A stretch of DNA of 64,000 bases from JAFGUF01 sp040883315 (GTDB lineage: Bacteria > Bacillota > Clostridia > Christensenellales > UMGS416), in the NCBI GenBank assembly GCA_040883315.1, contig JBFLKU010000011.1:324659-388658 (forward strand). Reading direction: 5' to 3'. The translations under genes were made by a program, and so were the position numbers. The notes under the pieces were generated by a model, which was given only the letters and a program-made list of their open reading frames with translations, did no database searches and was not told where the DNA came from. Numbering within the stretch: the first letter of the stretch is position 1; every line of letters begins with the position of its first letter. Below are positions 8,293-17,005 of this stretch, in pieces.

Positions 8293-9777
8293 CTATTTTA
8301 CGAAAGGATTTTCGTTTTTATAAAGCATACCCTTTGGCTGGTTGAATGCAATGTCATCTACGCCTAGCATTTTTAGTGCGGAGAACAATATGCTGCCTAC
8401 CTGAGCAAATGCTACGCCGCCGTGGTGAGGATAGCGTCCCTCAATCAAAACGTGACGATAAAATCTTTTCATTTCAGGTATTGCGAATATTCCGATGCCT
8501 CCGAATGACTTGGTGGCAACTGGCAGTATTTCGCCTTCTGCAATATAGCTTTTCAACTGACCTTCTGCATTTGATTGCAGTCTGAAGAATGTGATGTCGC
8601 CGGGCTTAATATCCCCTTCTAATGTTCCGCGAGTGATATCTGGCTCTTTGTCCGGCTCTAGAAGAGAGTGCATTATCTTTTGATACTTCATTTCAGGCTT
8701 TACAACGTGGCATGCAGGAGTGTTTCCGCAGTGGAAAGCCATGAATACATCGTGTTTTGTATAATCAAACTTGCCCTTTATTTCGCTTTCATACATATCA
8801 TATGGCACTGTGTTGTTTATATCCAATAAAGTTGGAGGAATCTCTGTGGCACATGCAATGATATATTCTGATAGTGCACCATATAAATCCACTTCACAGG
8901 AAACTGGCAACAGATTGGATGTTAGGCGAGAATTTACATAGCATGGCACAAATCCAAATTCTGTTTGGAATGCAGGCCAGCATTTTGCGCCTACTGCCAC
9001 GTAGTTGCTTGCACCTTTATTGTTTTCTATCCAGTCCAGCAATGTTACCTCATATTGTGCCAGCTTCTCCAGTATGCCAGGCATCTTGTTGCCGGAGCCT
9101 AGCTCATTTGCCATATCTGCCATCACGTCTTTTATGCGAGTATCGCCTTCGTGGGCTTTGTATGAAGCATATAAATCAAGCTCAGAGTTTTCTTGAACCT
9201 CTACGCCTAAGTCATAGAATGGCTTGATAGGTGCATTGCATGCGAAGAAGTCGAATGGCCTTGGACCAAATCCAATTATTTTCAATGATTTTACGCCGAT
9301 TACAACCCTTGCGATTGGAACAAATTCTGCCATCATGGCTGCCACTTCTGCTGCATCACCTACGGGATACTCCGGGATATATACCTTAAGGTTTTTCAAT
9401 GCCACATTATAGCTGGCGTTCAGCATGCCGCAGTATGCATCACCGCGAGCATCGTTGATGGTGTCTTTGCTTTCCTCGGCTGCACCTGCAAACATTACAG
9501 GACCATCGAATTTTTGTGCTATCATGGTTTCAGGGCCTTCTGGACCGAAATTGCCAAGATAAATACAAAGAGCATTTGCACCTAGGTCTTTAGCCTCAGC
9601 TAGTGCTTTCATAGCATCAACTTCGTTTTCTACTATAGTTGGGATCGTTATTACTTCACCACCCGCACCTTTGTATGCACTTACTACTGCATCTCTTCTC
9701 TTGTGAGACAGCTCCATGGGAAAGCAGTCACGACTAACGGCTACTATGCCCAGTTTTACAACAGGAATATTATTCAT
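8293..9777 (-). CDS. L-fucose/L-arabinose isomerase family protein
   Basis: A 494-residue cytoplasmic protein whose layout matches the L-fucose isomerase-like fold: an N-terminal Rossmann-like half (KLGIVAVSRDCFPMEL, then ALCIYLGNFGPEGPE), a middle sugar-binding half (GVKSLKIIGFGPRPFD) and a C-terminal part with HHGGVAFAQVG. A ketose/aldose isomerase reaction on a deoxy or pentose sugar is likely. No transporter, kinase or aldolase for sugar use is adjacent, so the substrate stays open. A GGAGGTAAAAA site precedes the ATG. It is a single-gene unit with its own promoter and a shared terminator. Confidence 0.85.
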   Translation of the reverse strand: MNNIPVVKLGIVAVSRDCFPMELSHKRRDAVVSAYKGAGGEVITIPTIVENEVDAMKALAEAKDLGANALCIYLGNFGPEGPETMIAQKFDGPVMFAGAAEESKDTINDARGDAYCGMLNASYNVALKNLKVYIPEYPVGDAAEVAAMMAEFVPIARVVIGVKSLKIIGFGPRPFDFFACNAPIKPFYDLGVEVQENSELDLYASYKAHEGDTRIKDVMADMANELGSGNKMPGILEKLAQYEVTLLDWIENNKGASNYVAVGAKCWPAFQTEFGFVPCYVNSRLTSNLLPVSCEVDLYGALSEYIIACATEIPPTLLDINNTVPYDMYESEIKGKFDYTKHDVFMAFHCGNTPACHVVKPEMKYQKIMHSLLEPDKEPDITRGTLEGDIKPGDITFFRLQSNAEGQLKSYIAEGEILPVATKSFGGIGIFAIPEMKRFYRHVLIEGRYPHHGGVAFAQVGSILFSALKMLGVDDIAFNQPKGMLYKNENPFVK

Positions 9778-9806
9778 TTTTTACCTCCAAAAAATCTGCT
9801 GTATAC

Positions 9807-9835
9807 ATTTTAACATTGTATAGACACATTGTAAA
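9807..9835 (-). promoter_or_regulatory. Promoter of the isomerase-family gene, with a 7-base direct repeat
   Basis: On the minus strand, TTTACA, a 17-base spacer and TAAAAT lie about 30 bases upstream of the start codon. Two copies of ACATTGT, 13 bases apart on the plus strand, lie in the spacer and over the -35 box and could be an operator. Confidence 0.65.
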
Positions 9836-9945
9836 TGTGCCCGTGCACGATTTTTGTTGATTTTTTTATTAAGTTGCGTAATAATTTTATTTAATATTCC
9901 AAATACTTTTGATATAATCAAAAAATAGGAAGAAAGGGGCAAATT

Positions 9946-11115
9946 ATGAAGAATAAAAAAATATTTTCTGCACTGCTATGTGCATATATAGGTATAATGA
10001 TTTTGTTTTGTGTAATAGGCACTATTCCAACGGGAAACAACACATGGGAGCAGGGAGCAACTGTCTATTATCCGTATAACAATACAGTTTTTCCTCATGG
10101 TTCTTTTCATATTTTGGGCAGCGTGTACTCAAAAGGTGAAGTGGACAGCATGGAGATACATATTGAACCAGGCAATGACATTATACCGATTACTAGAGAG
10201 AAAATATACTATAGAGATGAAGAAATATTGACCCTTTCAACTTTTGATATTCCAGTTAAATTAGATTTCGATGAATATGAAGCAACCATTGTAATAAATG
10301 ATGCTATGGGAGAGCATGAGTATGACTCTGTGAATTTTAGCGTAGTGAAGATGGCGCTCTTTAGTGGCACAGGAAGCTTTCAAATGTTCTCGGCCCAGCA
10401 TATATTAGCGCTGGCAGCAGTAATAATTGCATATTTAATTATATTGATGTACTTCAGAAAAAAACCAAATGAGAAAAGAAAAAAGACAATATATCTATTT
10501 ATAGCAGCATGTATCGTGCTGTGCGATTTTGCGGTGAAATTATGGCTTCTAAAAAACCAAGCATTTAAAGTGAGCTATGATGCATTTTTGCATATGTGCG
10601 ATATTTCCGGTCCTTTGCTAATAATCCTATTTTTTATGGAAGAGAGCCAAAGGAGGCAAAAGCTTTTCAGCCTTATGATTATATGGGGGCTTCTAGGGGC
10701 ATCTATGGCACTACTGACGCCGGAGATGAGAGGGAATGTATTCCCTAGTCTATATTTTATGACTTTCTTTATAAAGCACGGAGCAATAGTAATAGGCGTA
10801 TTAATTGTGGGAGTTATGGAGAAGTATTCGCCTAAATTCAAGCATCTGCCTATAGTTCTGGCTGTCAGCGGAATAATTGTGGCTATAATATACGGAATAA
10901 ATCAGCTGATAGTATTTTTGCCGCCTTTTGAAGCAGGAAACTATATGTTCCTCAGCTATCCGCCTACAGGAGGCTCAGCAATAGATATTCTGGTACAGAT
11001 ATTTGGTCCGTCGCCATATTATATAATCGGCATGGGTGTGTTGGCAGTGGTTCTTTACACATTTGTGTGGGCAATCTATTGGATGGCAGGAAAGATGAAA
11101 AAGAAAAGCAAATAG
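9946..11115 (+). CDS. YwaF-like polytopic membrane protein with an extracytoplasmic N-terminal domain
   Basis: 389 residues. A first transmembrane segment (about 7-25) is followed by roughly 110 residues of beta-rich extracytoplasmic sequence resembling an Ig-like domain (YYPYNNTVFPHGSF, MEIHIEPGND). Six or seven more transmembrane helices come next. FSAQHILALAAVI and the later LHMCDISGPLLIILFF match the TIGR02206/YwaF family, whose function is not known. YwaF proteins usually lack the N-terminal domain, so this looks like a fusion. AAAGGGGC precedes the ATG, with a TATAAT at 9913. It stands alone between two terminators. Confidence 0.72.
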   Translation: MKNKKIFSALLCAYIGIMILFCVIGTIPTGNNTWEQGATVYYPYNNTVFPHGSFHILGSVYSKGEVDSMEIHIEPGNDIIPITREKIYYRDEEILTLSTFDIPVKLDFDEYEATIVINDAMGEHEYDSVNFSVVKMALFSGTGSFQMFSAQHILALAAVIIAYLIILMYFRKKPNEKRKKTIYLFIAACIVLCDFAVKLWLLKNQAFKVSYDAFLHMCDISGPLLIILFFMEESQRRQKLFSLMIIWGLLGASMALLTPEMRGNVFPSLYFMTFFIKHGAIVIGVLIVGVMEKYSPKFKHLPIVLAVSGIIVAIIYGINQLIVFLPPFEAGNYMFLSYPPTGGSAIDILVQIFGPSPYYIIGMGVLAVVLYTFVWAIYWMAGKMKKKSK

Positions 11116-11122
11116 GACAAAC

Positions 11123-11154
11123 AAAAAGCGGCTTTTAAATGAAGCCGCTTTTTT
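11123..11154. terminator. Bidirectional terminator
   Basis: AAAAAGCGGCTT / GAAGCCGCTTTTTT stem-loop between convergent genes, with poly-T on the plus strand and a matching poly-A on the other side. It serves both the YwaF-like gene and the aldo/keto reductase gene. Confidence 0.9.
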
Positions 11155-11162
11155 CCTTGTGT

Positions 11163-12296
11163 TTAGTATTTTTCAGCAATTATTGCTAGGTTTTTCATTA
11201 TCTCAATGTTCTGCGGGCATTTTTCCTCGCATTGTCCGCACTGTACGCAGTTGGATGCTCTCTCCCCTTCATCCATCCACATATGGATTAGTTCATGCGC
11301 TCTTTGGTGGTCATCATACATAGCTTCGTGATTATATGCTCTGAAGTTGCCTGGAATGTTTACACCTGCAGGGCAAGGCATGCAGTATTTGCAGTCGGTG
11401 CAATTTATAGCTGTTCTCGAAATGTAGAAATCCCGCACTTTATTAATAATTTCATGTTCTTGTGCAGACAGACATCCTACGGTAGCATCAGATGCAGTAT
11501 TGATGTTTTGCTTCACTTGCTCGAGAGTGCTCATTCCACTTAGAAGCAAACCAACTTCTTTTTTGTCCCACAGATATTTAAGAGCCCATTCTGCAGGCGT
11601 TCTTTTGCTGTCATATGAATTGAAAAGGTTCTTGACTTCTTCGGGCAGCTCTTCTCTTGCTAACAGTCCGCCGCGCAAAGGCTCCATTATGATTACGCCT
11701 AACCCTTTTTTGTGCGCATATTCCATGCCCTCTATGCCGGCTTGGAATTCTTCATCCATGTAGTTAAGCTGAATCTGGCAGAAGTCCCAATCATAGTCGT
11801 CGACTATTTCCTTGAATAAATCCAAATCATCATGAAAGGAGAAACCTGCATAGCGTATTTTGCCCTGTTTTTTTGCATCATCCAAAAATGCTTTATAGTT
11901 GCTTTTAGTTGCCTTTGCCCAAAGATCGTGACCGAGGGCATGTATCAGATAAAAGTCTATCTGATCAACCTCCAAATTCCCCATTTGTTCTTCAAGTTTG
12001 CTATAAAAATCTTCATGCTTTTCTATTGCCCATGTCGGACATTTTGTTGCGATATTCACCTTTTCTCTATATCCGTCTTTCATTGCAGCTGCACAGAAAG
12101 CTTCACTTTTGCCTCCGTGGTATGGGTAGGCGGTGTCTAGATAGTTCACTCCATTATCAATGGAATATCTCACCATTTTAATTGCTTTGTCATAATCGAT
12201 TTGACTATTGTCATCCCCTATTGTTGGCAGGCGCATAGCACCAAAGCCCAGAATACTTAGATTTTCTGCTGTTTTTCCAAATTTTCGATATTGCAT
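11163..12296 (-). CDS. Aldo/keto reductase with C-terminal 2[4Fe-4S] domain
   Basis: About 377 residues. The N-terminal TIM barrel has the AKR tetrad: Asp and Tyr in YLDTAYPYHGG, Lys in ATKCPTW, and His in FYLIHALG. The C-terminus adds ferredoxin-like cysteines in CTDCKYCMPCPAGVNIP and CVQCGQCEEKCPQNI. This class is common in anaerobes; substrates are mostly unknown. The start at 12296 is chosen because GAAGGAGAGCAAT lies just upstream; five further in-frame codons upstream lack a ribosome binding site. It follows the MocR gene by 11 bases, so the regulator and reductase form one operon and a shared pathway is likely. Confidence 0.92.
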   Translation of the reverse strand: MQYRKFGKTAENLSILGFGAMRLPTIGDDNSQIDYDKAIKMVRYSIDNGVNYLDTAYPYHGGKSEAFCAAAMKDGYREKVNIATKCPTWAIEKHEDFYSKLEEQMGNLEVDQIDFYLIHALGHDLWAKATKSNYKAFLDDAKKQGKIRYAGFSFHDDLDLFKEIVDDYDWDFCQIQLNYMDEEFQAGIEGMEYAHKKGLGVIIMEPLRGGLLAREELPEEVKNLFNSYDSKRTPAEWALKYLWDKKEVGLLLSGMSTLEQVKQNINTASDATVGCLSAQEHEIINKVRDFYISRTAINCTDCKYCMPCPAGVNIPGNFRAYNHEAMYDDHQRAHELIHMWMDEGERASNCVQCGQCEEKCPQNIEIMKNLAIIAEKY

Positions 12297-12307
12297 ATTG
12301 CTCTCCT

Positions 12308-13711
12308 TCAATTAATCTTTTTTATTTTATCTATGGCATTTTTTAGCCTAGTTACAGCTAGTTTTATTTCTTCGGGTCTAAGATGACCAAATCCTATAAT
12401 TATTGAATTACAGGCGCTTGAGGGCTTGCCTATATTGTATTCACTTGTTAGTTCTATATCAATTCCATTATCTCTGAATATATTAGTGTGGTTTGTATTG
12501 AAGGCAATATCAATAAATTCTACAGAAATATGTAATCCGATGGCACATCCATTTATTTTTATGTTACCACTAAAAGCATCGTTAAGACACTGTATTAGCA
12601 TTTTCATTTTTGCTTTATATATCTTAGTCATTTTGTATATATGATTTTCATATACACCGTTTGTTATTAATTCATTAAGTACAGCTTGGTGGATAGTGTT
12701 TATAGGGTTGCCGGCAGCTTTTTGATATGTAATAAATGTATCAAGCAGGCTTTCGGGCACGACCATATATCCAAGCCGCAATGCGGGCGATAAAGTTTTG
12801 CTGAATGAGCCTAAATGGATCACTTTCTGAGAATTTAGCTGATATAGTGAATTTACAGGAGCACCTTTATACCTAAATTCGCTGTCATAGTCATCTTCTA
12901 ATATTATATGTCCATTTGTATTTGCAAAATCTATTAGCTTCTGCCTTCTGCATATGGGCAGCGTACCCCCGATTGGAAACTGATGAGCTGGAGAAGTATA
13001 TATTAAAGAAGGAACATCTTCTTTCAGGCTTTCAACAACTAAACCTTCTTTATCTGTTTCGGCTGCTACTATGTTATAGTCATTTTTTTTGAATATTGTG
13101 CTTATAAAATCCACAGCAGGAGATTCAACTATTATTTTTTTGTAATTGTTCTTCAAAACTAAAGAAACCAGTGAGATTGCATGTTTTGTGCCGCTGGTTA
13201 TTATTATTTGATGATAGCTGCAGTATATGCCTTTGTGATACTTTAGATACTTGACTAAAGATTTCCTAAGGGGTGTATATCCACTGACATCGCCGTAATC
13301 AAAAAAGTCTGAATTTGCATTATCACATACGTCTCTATATGCTTTTAGCCACTGCTTAGTAGGAAAGCTGCTTAAATCCGGTTTACCTGCAATCAAACTT
13401 ATGATATCTTCGTTGATGTCTTTTTGCTGTTCATTTGCCTCTTTCTTATCAGCGCAGCATAGTCTAAAATCGCCGAGCTTTGCTACAAATGTTCCACTGC
13501 CTTGAAAAGTTTCAAGATATGATTCTGCAACTAGCTGGTCGTATATTTCGGTTACTGTGTTGCGTGCGATATTCAGCTGTGCTGCCAGCTGACGTGATGA
13601 AGGCATTTTGTGACCGGCTGCCAGCTCTTTATTTAGTATTTTATATGTGAGGGCATCATACAGCTGTTTTTTTATGGATATATTGCTATTTCGATTTATC
13701 TCTACAAACAT
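12308..13711 (-). CDS. MocR-type transcriptional regulator (GntR helix-turn-helix plus aminotransferase domain)
   Basis: 467 residues starting at MFVEINRNSN. The chosen ATG has TGGAGG seven bases upstream; 31 codons further upstream in frame have no such site. The N-terminal winged helix (about 10-75, with SSRQLAAQLNIARNTV) is followed by an aspartate aminotransferase-like domain with the PLP lysine in LGSFSKTLSPALRLGYM and the DDYDSEFRY motif. MocR proteins bind DNA and sense vitamers or amino compounds through PLP. The target here is probably its own operon with the aldo/keto reductase. No pdxST genes are near, so a PdxR role has no support from context. Confidence 0.93.
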   Translation of the reverse strand: MFVEINRNSNISIKKQLYDALTYKILNKELAAGHKMPSSRQLAAQLNIARNTVTEIYDQLVAESYLETFQGSGTFVAKLGDFRLCCADKKEANEQQKDINEDIISLIAGKPDLSSFPTKQWLKAYRDVCDNANSDFFDYGDVSGYTPLRKSLVKYLKYHKGIYCSYHQIIITSGTKHAISLVSLVLKNNYKKIIVESPAVDFISTIFKKNDYNIVAAETDKEGLVVESLKEDVPSLIYTSPAHQFPIGGTLPICRRQKLIDFANTNGHIILEDDYDSEFRYKGAPVNSLYQLNSQKVIHLGSFSKTLSPALRLGYMVVPESLLDTFITYQKAAGNPINTIHQAVLNELITNGVYENHIYKMTKIYKAKMKMLIQCLNDAFSGNIKINGCAIGLHISVEFIDIAFNTNHTNIFRDNGIDIELTSEYNIGKPSSACNSIIIGFGHLRPEEIKLAVTRLKNAIDKIKKIN

Positions 13712-13752
13712 ATGATGCCTCCATGAAGTAACTACAATAATGATAGCAGATA

Positions 13753-13778
13753 AAATTGGCTCTGAAAAGAGCCAATTT
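13753..13778 (-). terminator. Terminator downstream of lon
   Basis: Perfect 11-base arms AAATTGGCTCT / AGAGCCAATTT with a 4-base loop, followed on the minus strand by TTTTAT. A weaker hairpin (AAAGGAG / CTCCTTT, 13810-13835) lies between it and the lon stop. Together they separate lon from the MocR gene. Confidence 0.88.
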
Positions 13779-13862
13779 GGATTATAATAATAAGTGCCAT
13801 TCATGTTTTAAAGGAGCAGCTATTGCCACTCCTTTAGTAATAAGTTTATATATTATAGGTTA

Positions 13863-16211
13863 TTATTTAGGAAGGAAAAACTTTCCCATGTCGTCTTTAT
13901 TCATCCAAGGCACCGTATCTATTTTAGGAAGCTTGATATTTAAAGTCTCTTTCAGTACATCTTCAATAGTTGATACTGTAACTATCTCTAAATCTTTTTT
14001 TACTTCATCCGGCACTTCCTTCAGATCTATTTCATTATCTTCAGGGATAAGAGCTTTTTTAATGCCTGCCCTGTGTGCTGCCAGCAGCTTTTCTTTTAGT
14101 CCGCCAATTGGCATGACTACACCGCGAAGAGATACCTCCCCCGTCATTGCTATTTTTCCGCTTACGGGCATACCTGTTACAAGTGATGCCAAAGCTGTGA
14201 ACAATGCAATTCCTGCTGATGGGCCGTCCTTTGGTACAGCTCCAGAGGGAACATGGATGTGAATATCCTTTTCCTTGAATGAAACTGCATTTACAGGTAG
14301 GCGAGATTTTATTAGGCTAAGCGCAATCTTCGCAGATTCCTGCATCACATCGCCAAGCTTGCCTGTCAGGGTGATGCCGCCTTTTCCCGGTATGTCTGTA
14401 GCCTCTATAAACAGGATTTCTCCCCCAACCGGTGTCCACGCAAGTCCTGTTACTACGCCAGGCACTGTTTTCTCCTGTGCCACTTCGTGACGTGAGATTT
14501 TTCTGCCTAGCATATCTGCCAAATCTTCTTCCTTGATTACATACGGCTTTTTATCTGTATTTTCCACTACTTTTTCTGCAGTGATTCTAGAAAGAGTATC
14601 CAGCTGCTTTTTCAGCCCTCTGACTCCGGCTTCCATGGTATACTCGCCGATAATTTTTTTCAATGCTTCGTCATCTATTTTCAAATCATCTTTTGATAGC
14701 CCGTGCTCTTCCAATGATTTTCTTATCAAGTGTTCCTTAGCAATGTAGAACTTTTCGGTAGATGTATAGCTGGATATTTGTATCACTTCCATACGGTCTA
14801 GCAGCGGTCTTGGTATAGTATCCAGTGAGTTTGCCGTGGTAACAAAGAACACATTTGATAAATCGTATGGAATATCCAAATAATTATCAGTGAAAGTATT
14901 ATTTTGCTCCGGATCCAAAACCTCTAGCAATGCACTTGCGGGGTCTCCGCTGTACCCAACCATCAGCTTATCTACTTCATCCAGCACCATCACGGGATTC
15001 ATTGTGCCGGCATCTTTCATGGCTTTTAATATACGACCAGGTAGTGCGCCCACGTAGGTTCTTCGGTGTCCTCTTATTTGTGCTTCATCTCGCACTCCGC
15101 CAAGGCTTATACGTACATACTCTCTGTTCATTGCTGCTGCAATGCTTTTGCCGAGGGATGTTTTGCCTGTTCCCGGAGGGCCAACAAGAAGAAGAATAGA
15201 GCCTTTTTTGTCATTTTTTAGCTGCATTACTGCCAGATGCTGAATAATTCTTTCCTTCACTTTTTCCAGACCATAGTGCTGCTCGTTTAGCACGCGTCTA
15301 GCCTCGGTGATGGATATGCTTTCATCATCCTCTGCCTTCCACGGAAGAGCTAGAGCAAAGTCCAGATAGTTTCTGATTACATTATAGTCTGCACTTGCAG
15401 GCTGCATGCTTTCAAATTTGTCTACTTCCTCTAGAATGAGTGATTTCACATCATCTGGCATGTCGCTCTCTTCTACACGGGTTCTGTAGTCCTTCTTGTC
15501 CTTCTTATCGGAGGATTGTGTTTCGTTGAGCTCCTCTTGAATTATGCGCAGCTGCTCGCGCAGTGCTGCCTCTCTGTAGTTTTTATTTGCTCTTTCGGAG
15601 AAGTGCTCTGCCAGCTCTATTTGAACTTGGACAGCTTCCTTAAACCTTAATAGATAATCGATAAATATCAAGGTGCGCTCCTTTAGAGAAATAGTTTCCA
15701 TCAGTTTATATTTTTCAGCTACGGATATTTGCAGACCTTGTGTCACAAAGCCCATAAGTTTGTTTAGGTCGCTGAATTTATTTACTATTTTCAATATTTC
15801 GTCTACATTGCTCATGCGCTCGGACAATTCATTAGAGATGTCTTTGATGTATTTGAGCATTTCATTTTGTTCGGTTGTATCAATGTCTATATTGTCTTCA
15901 ATCTTTTTAATTTCTCCGACTAAATCATCATGCTCATATGTAACGTTTGTGACCTGTGCAAAGCTTTCAACATTCACCTCGATGGATGTTCCGTTTATTG
16001 CATCCTTCACTTTGGTCACCTTAAGCAGTGCTCCTATTTTGTAGAAATCATTTGTATTAAATGGAGCTTTTGATTTGTTTTTAAGAGGAAGGGCGACGAA
16101 TTCTTCGTTGCTGTTCAGTTTTTCTCTCACTTCTTCCACTTTTGTATTTTTAAGCTTAAGAACATAGTTCATGTTCGGCAATAGTGCTAAATCGTAAATA
16201 GGTATAATCAT
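13863..16211 (-). CDS. lon: ATP-dependent protease Lon
   Basis: 782 residues when started at the ATG ending at 16211. The TTG nine bases upstream directly abuts the AAAGGA site and cannot be the start. An N-terminal substrate domain and coiled region are followed by Walker A GPPGTGKT (about 344-351), Walker B VMVLDEVDKL and the Ser-Lys protease dyad, Ser665 in DGPSAGIA and Lys708 in GGLKEK. It degrades damaged and regulatory proteins in the cytoplasm. A 20-base palindrome related to the one before the neighbouring tetR gene lies 30 bases upstream of the start, so this lon may be controlled by that TetR protein. Two terminators follow. Confidence 0.97.
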   Translation of the reverse strand: MIIPIYDLALLPNMNYVLKLKNTKVEEVREKLNSNEEFVALPLKNKSKAPFNTNDFYKIGALLKVTKVKDAINGTSIEVNVESFAQVTNVTYEHDDLVGEIKKIEDNIDIDTTEQNEMLKYIKDISNELSERMSNVDEILKIVNKFSDLNKLMGFVTQGLQISVAEKYKLMETISLKERTLIFIDYLLRFKEAVQVQIELAEHFSERANKNYREAALREQLRIIQEELNETQSSDKKDKKDYRTRVEESDMPDDVKSLILEEVDKFESMQPASADYNVIRNYLDFALALPWKAEDDESISITEARRVLNEQHYGLEKVKERIIQHLAVMQLKNDKKGSILLLVGPPGTGKTSLGKSIAAAMNREYVRISLGGVRDEAQIRGHRRTYVGALPGRILKAMKDAGTMNPVMVLDEVDKLMVGYSGDPASALLEVLDPEQNNTFTDNYLDIPYDLSNVFFVTTANSLDTIPRPLLDRMEVIQISSYTSTEKFYIAKEHLIRKSLEEHGLSKDDLKIDDEALKKIIGEYTMEAGVRGLKKQLDTLSRITAEKVVENTDKKPYVIKEEDLADMLGRKISRHEVAQEKTVPGVVTGLAWTPVGGEILFIEATDIPGKGGITLTGKLGDVMQESAKIALSLIKSRLPVNAVSFKEKDIHIHVPSGAVPKDGPSAGIALFTALASLVTGMPVSGKIAMTGEVSLRGVVMPIGGLKEKLLAAHRAGIKKALIPEDNEIDLKEVPDEVKKDLEIVTVSTIEDVLKETLNIKLPKIDTVPWMNKDDMGKFFLPK

Positions 16212-16240
16212 ATTTTTCAATCCTTTCTAAAACATAACCC

Positions 16241-16260
16241 ATAAATGAAAGTTCATTTAT
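16241..16260. promoter_or_regulatory. Palindromic operator upstream of lon
   Basis: ATAAATGAA-AG-TTCATTTAT, perfect except for the two central bases. It lies between tetR and lon, 30 bases before the lon ATG. A near-identical element precedes tetR itself (16902-16923). This is the expected form of a TetR-family binding site. Confidence 0.7.
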
Positions 16261-16303
16261 TAAATAATTTTTTTAGTGAGCTAAACCCACCTTACAGAAA
16301 TAT

Positions 16304-16867
16304 TTATTTAAGGAGAGCCTTTTGAATTATCATAATCATTTCATCTAGCTGCTCTTCAGGAGTCTGCTGGCATCCACATGGTTTATTTGCGATTGCCTTT
16401 ATAGGATAAAAAAGCATTCCCCAGATATTTTTTGTATCATAGTTATTTATTATGCCATGATTAATATACTGAACGAGCAATTCATCCAATTGATCAGGGC
16501 CTGAAAGACTATGGCAGCCTTTTTTTAGTGTTGGACAGACATCGAACTGCTCCACAAAGTGAAAAACTTCTTCATTATGTGTAATATAGTCATAATATTC
16601 TCTGACTAATATGTCGATAAACTGCTCACCTGGCATGTCTTCTTTCACCTGATGCAGCAAATGAGAAAAAATGTTTTCTGCATATTCATTGTATATATCC
16701 CTTAGCATTTCGTCTTTGTTTTCATAGTATATATATACAGTAGCAGGAGATACTCCGGCTGATCTTGCGATTTTAGAGATGGAAGCTCCGTTCATGCCTT
16801 CCTCGAGTATAACCTCAACAACGGCTTTTTTTATATTATTTCGCTTTTCATCGTCTTTTTTTCTCAT
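16304..16867 (-). CDS. TetR-family transcriptional regulator
   Basis: 187 residues. The N-terminal helix-turn-helix appears as ASISKIARSAGVSPATVYIYYENKDEML (residues about 25-52), the TetR signature. The C-terminal half is a ligand or dimer domain rich in His and Cys (VCPTLKKGCHSL, then KPCGCQQ), so redox or metal sensing is possible but unproven. A palindrome 35 bases upstream of its start suggests autoregulation, and a copy before lon suggests that lon is a target. The protease gene lies next downstream on the same strand. Confidence 0.92.
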   Translation of the reverse strand: MRKKDDEKRNNIKKAVVEVILEEGMNGASISKIARSAGVSPATVYIYYENKDEMLRDIYNEYAENIFSHLLHQVKEDMPGEQFIDILVREYYDYITHNEEVFHFVEQFDVCPTLKKGCHSLSGPDQLDELLVQYINHGIINNYDTKNIWGMLFYPIKAIANKPCGCQQTPEEQLDEMIMIIQKALLK

Positions 16868-16901
16868 TTTATTTTCCTGAAATCATATTTCTTAACTCTA
16901 T

Positions 16902-16923
16902 AATAAATGAACATTCGTTTATT
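16902..16923. promoter_or_regulatory. Palindromic operator upstream of tetR
   Basis: AATAAATGAAC / ATTCGTTTATT: 9 of 11 arm positions are symmetric. It shares the ATAAATGAA half-site with the element before lon and lies at the expected promoter position of the TetR gene. Confidence 0.68.
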
Positions 16924-16960
16924 GTCAAGAGTTATTTTGCGCTAACTTAAACTTTTTAAA

Positions 16961-16989
16961 AATATCCTTCGAAAGAGCCGAAGGATATT
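16961..16989 (-). terminator. Terminator of the membrane protein/terpenoid enzyme operon
   Basis: AATATCCTTCG / CGAAGGATATT stem, 11 paired bases, followed on the minus strand by TTTTT. It lies 16 bases after the stop of the gene at 17006. Confidence 0.92.
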
Positions 16990-17005
16990 ATAGATTAATT
17001 ATATT

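Noticed and set aside
13712..13804. Upstream extension of the MocR gene by 31 codons
   Set aside because: It would run through the lon terminator and lacks a ribosome binding site; the ATG at 13711 has TGGAGG at the right distance.
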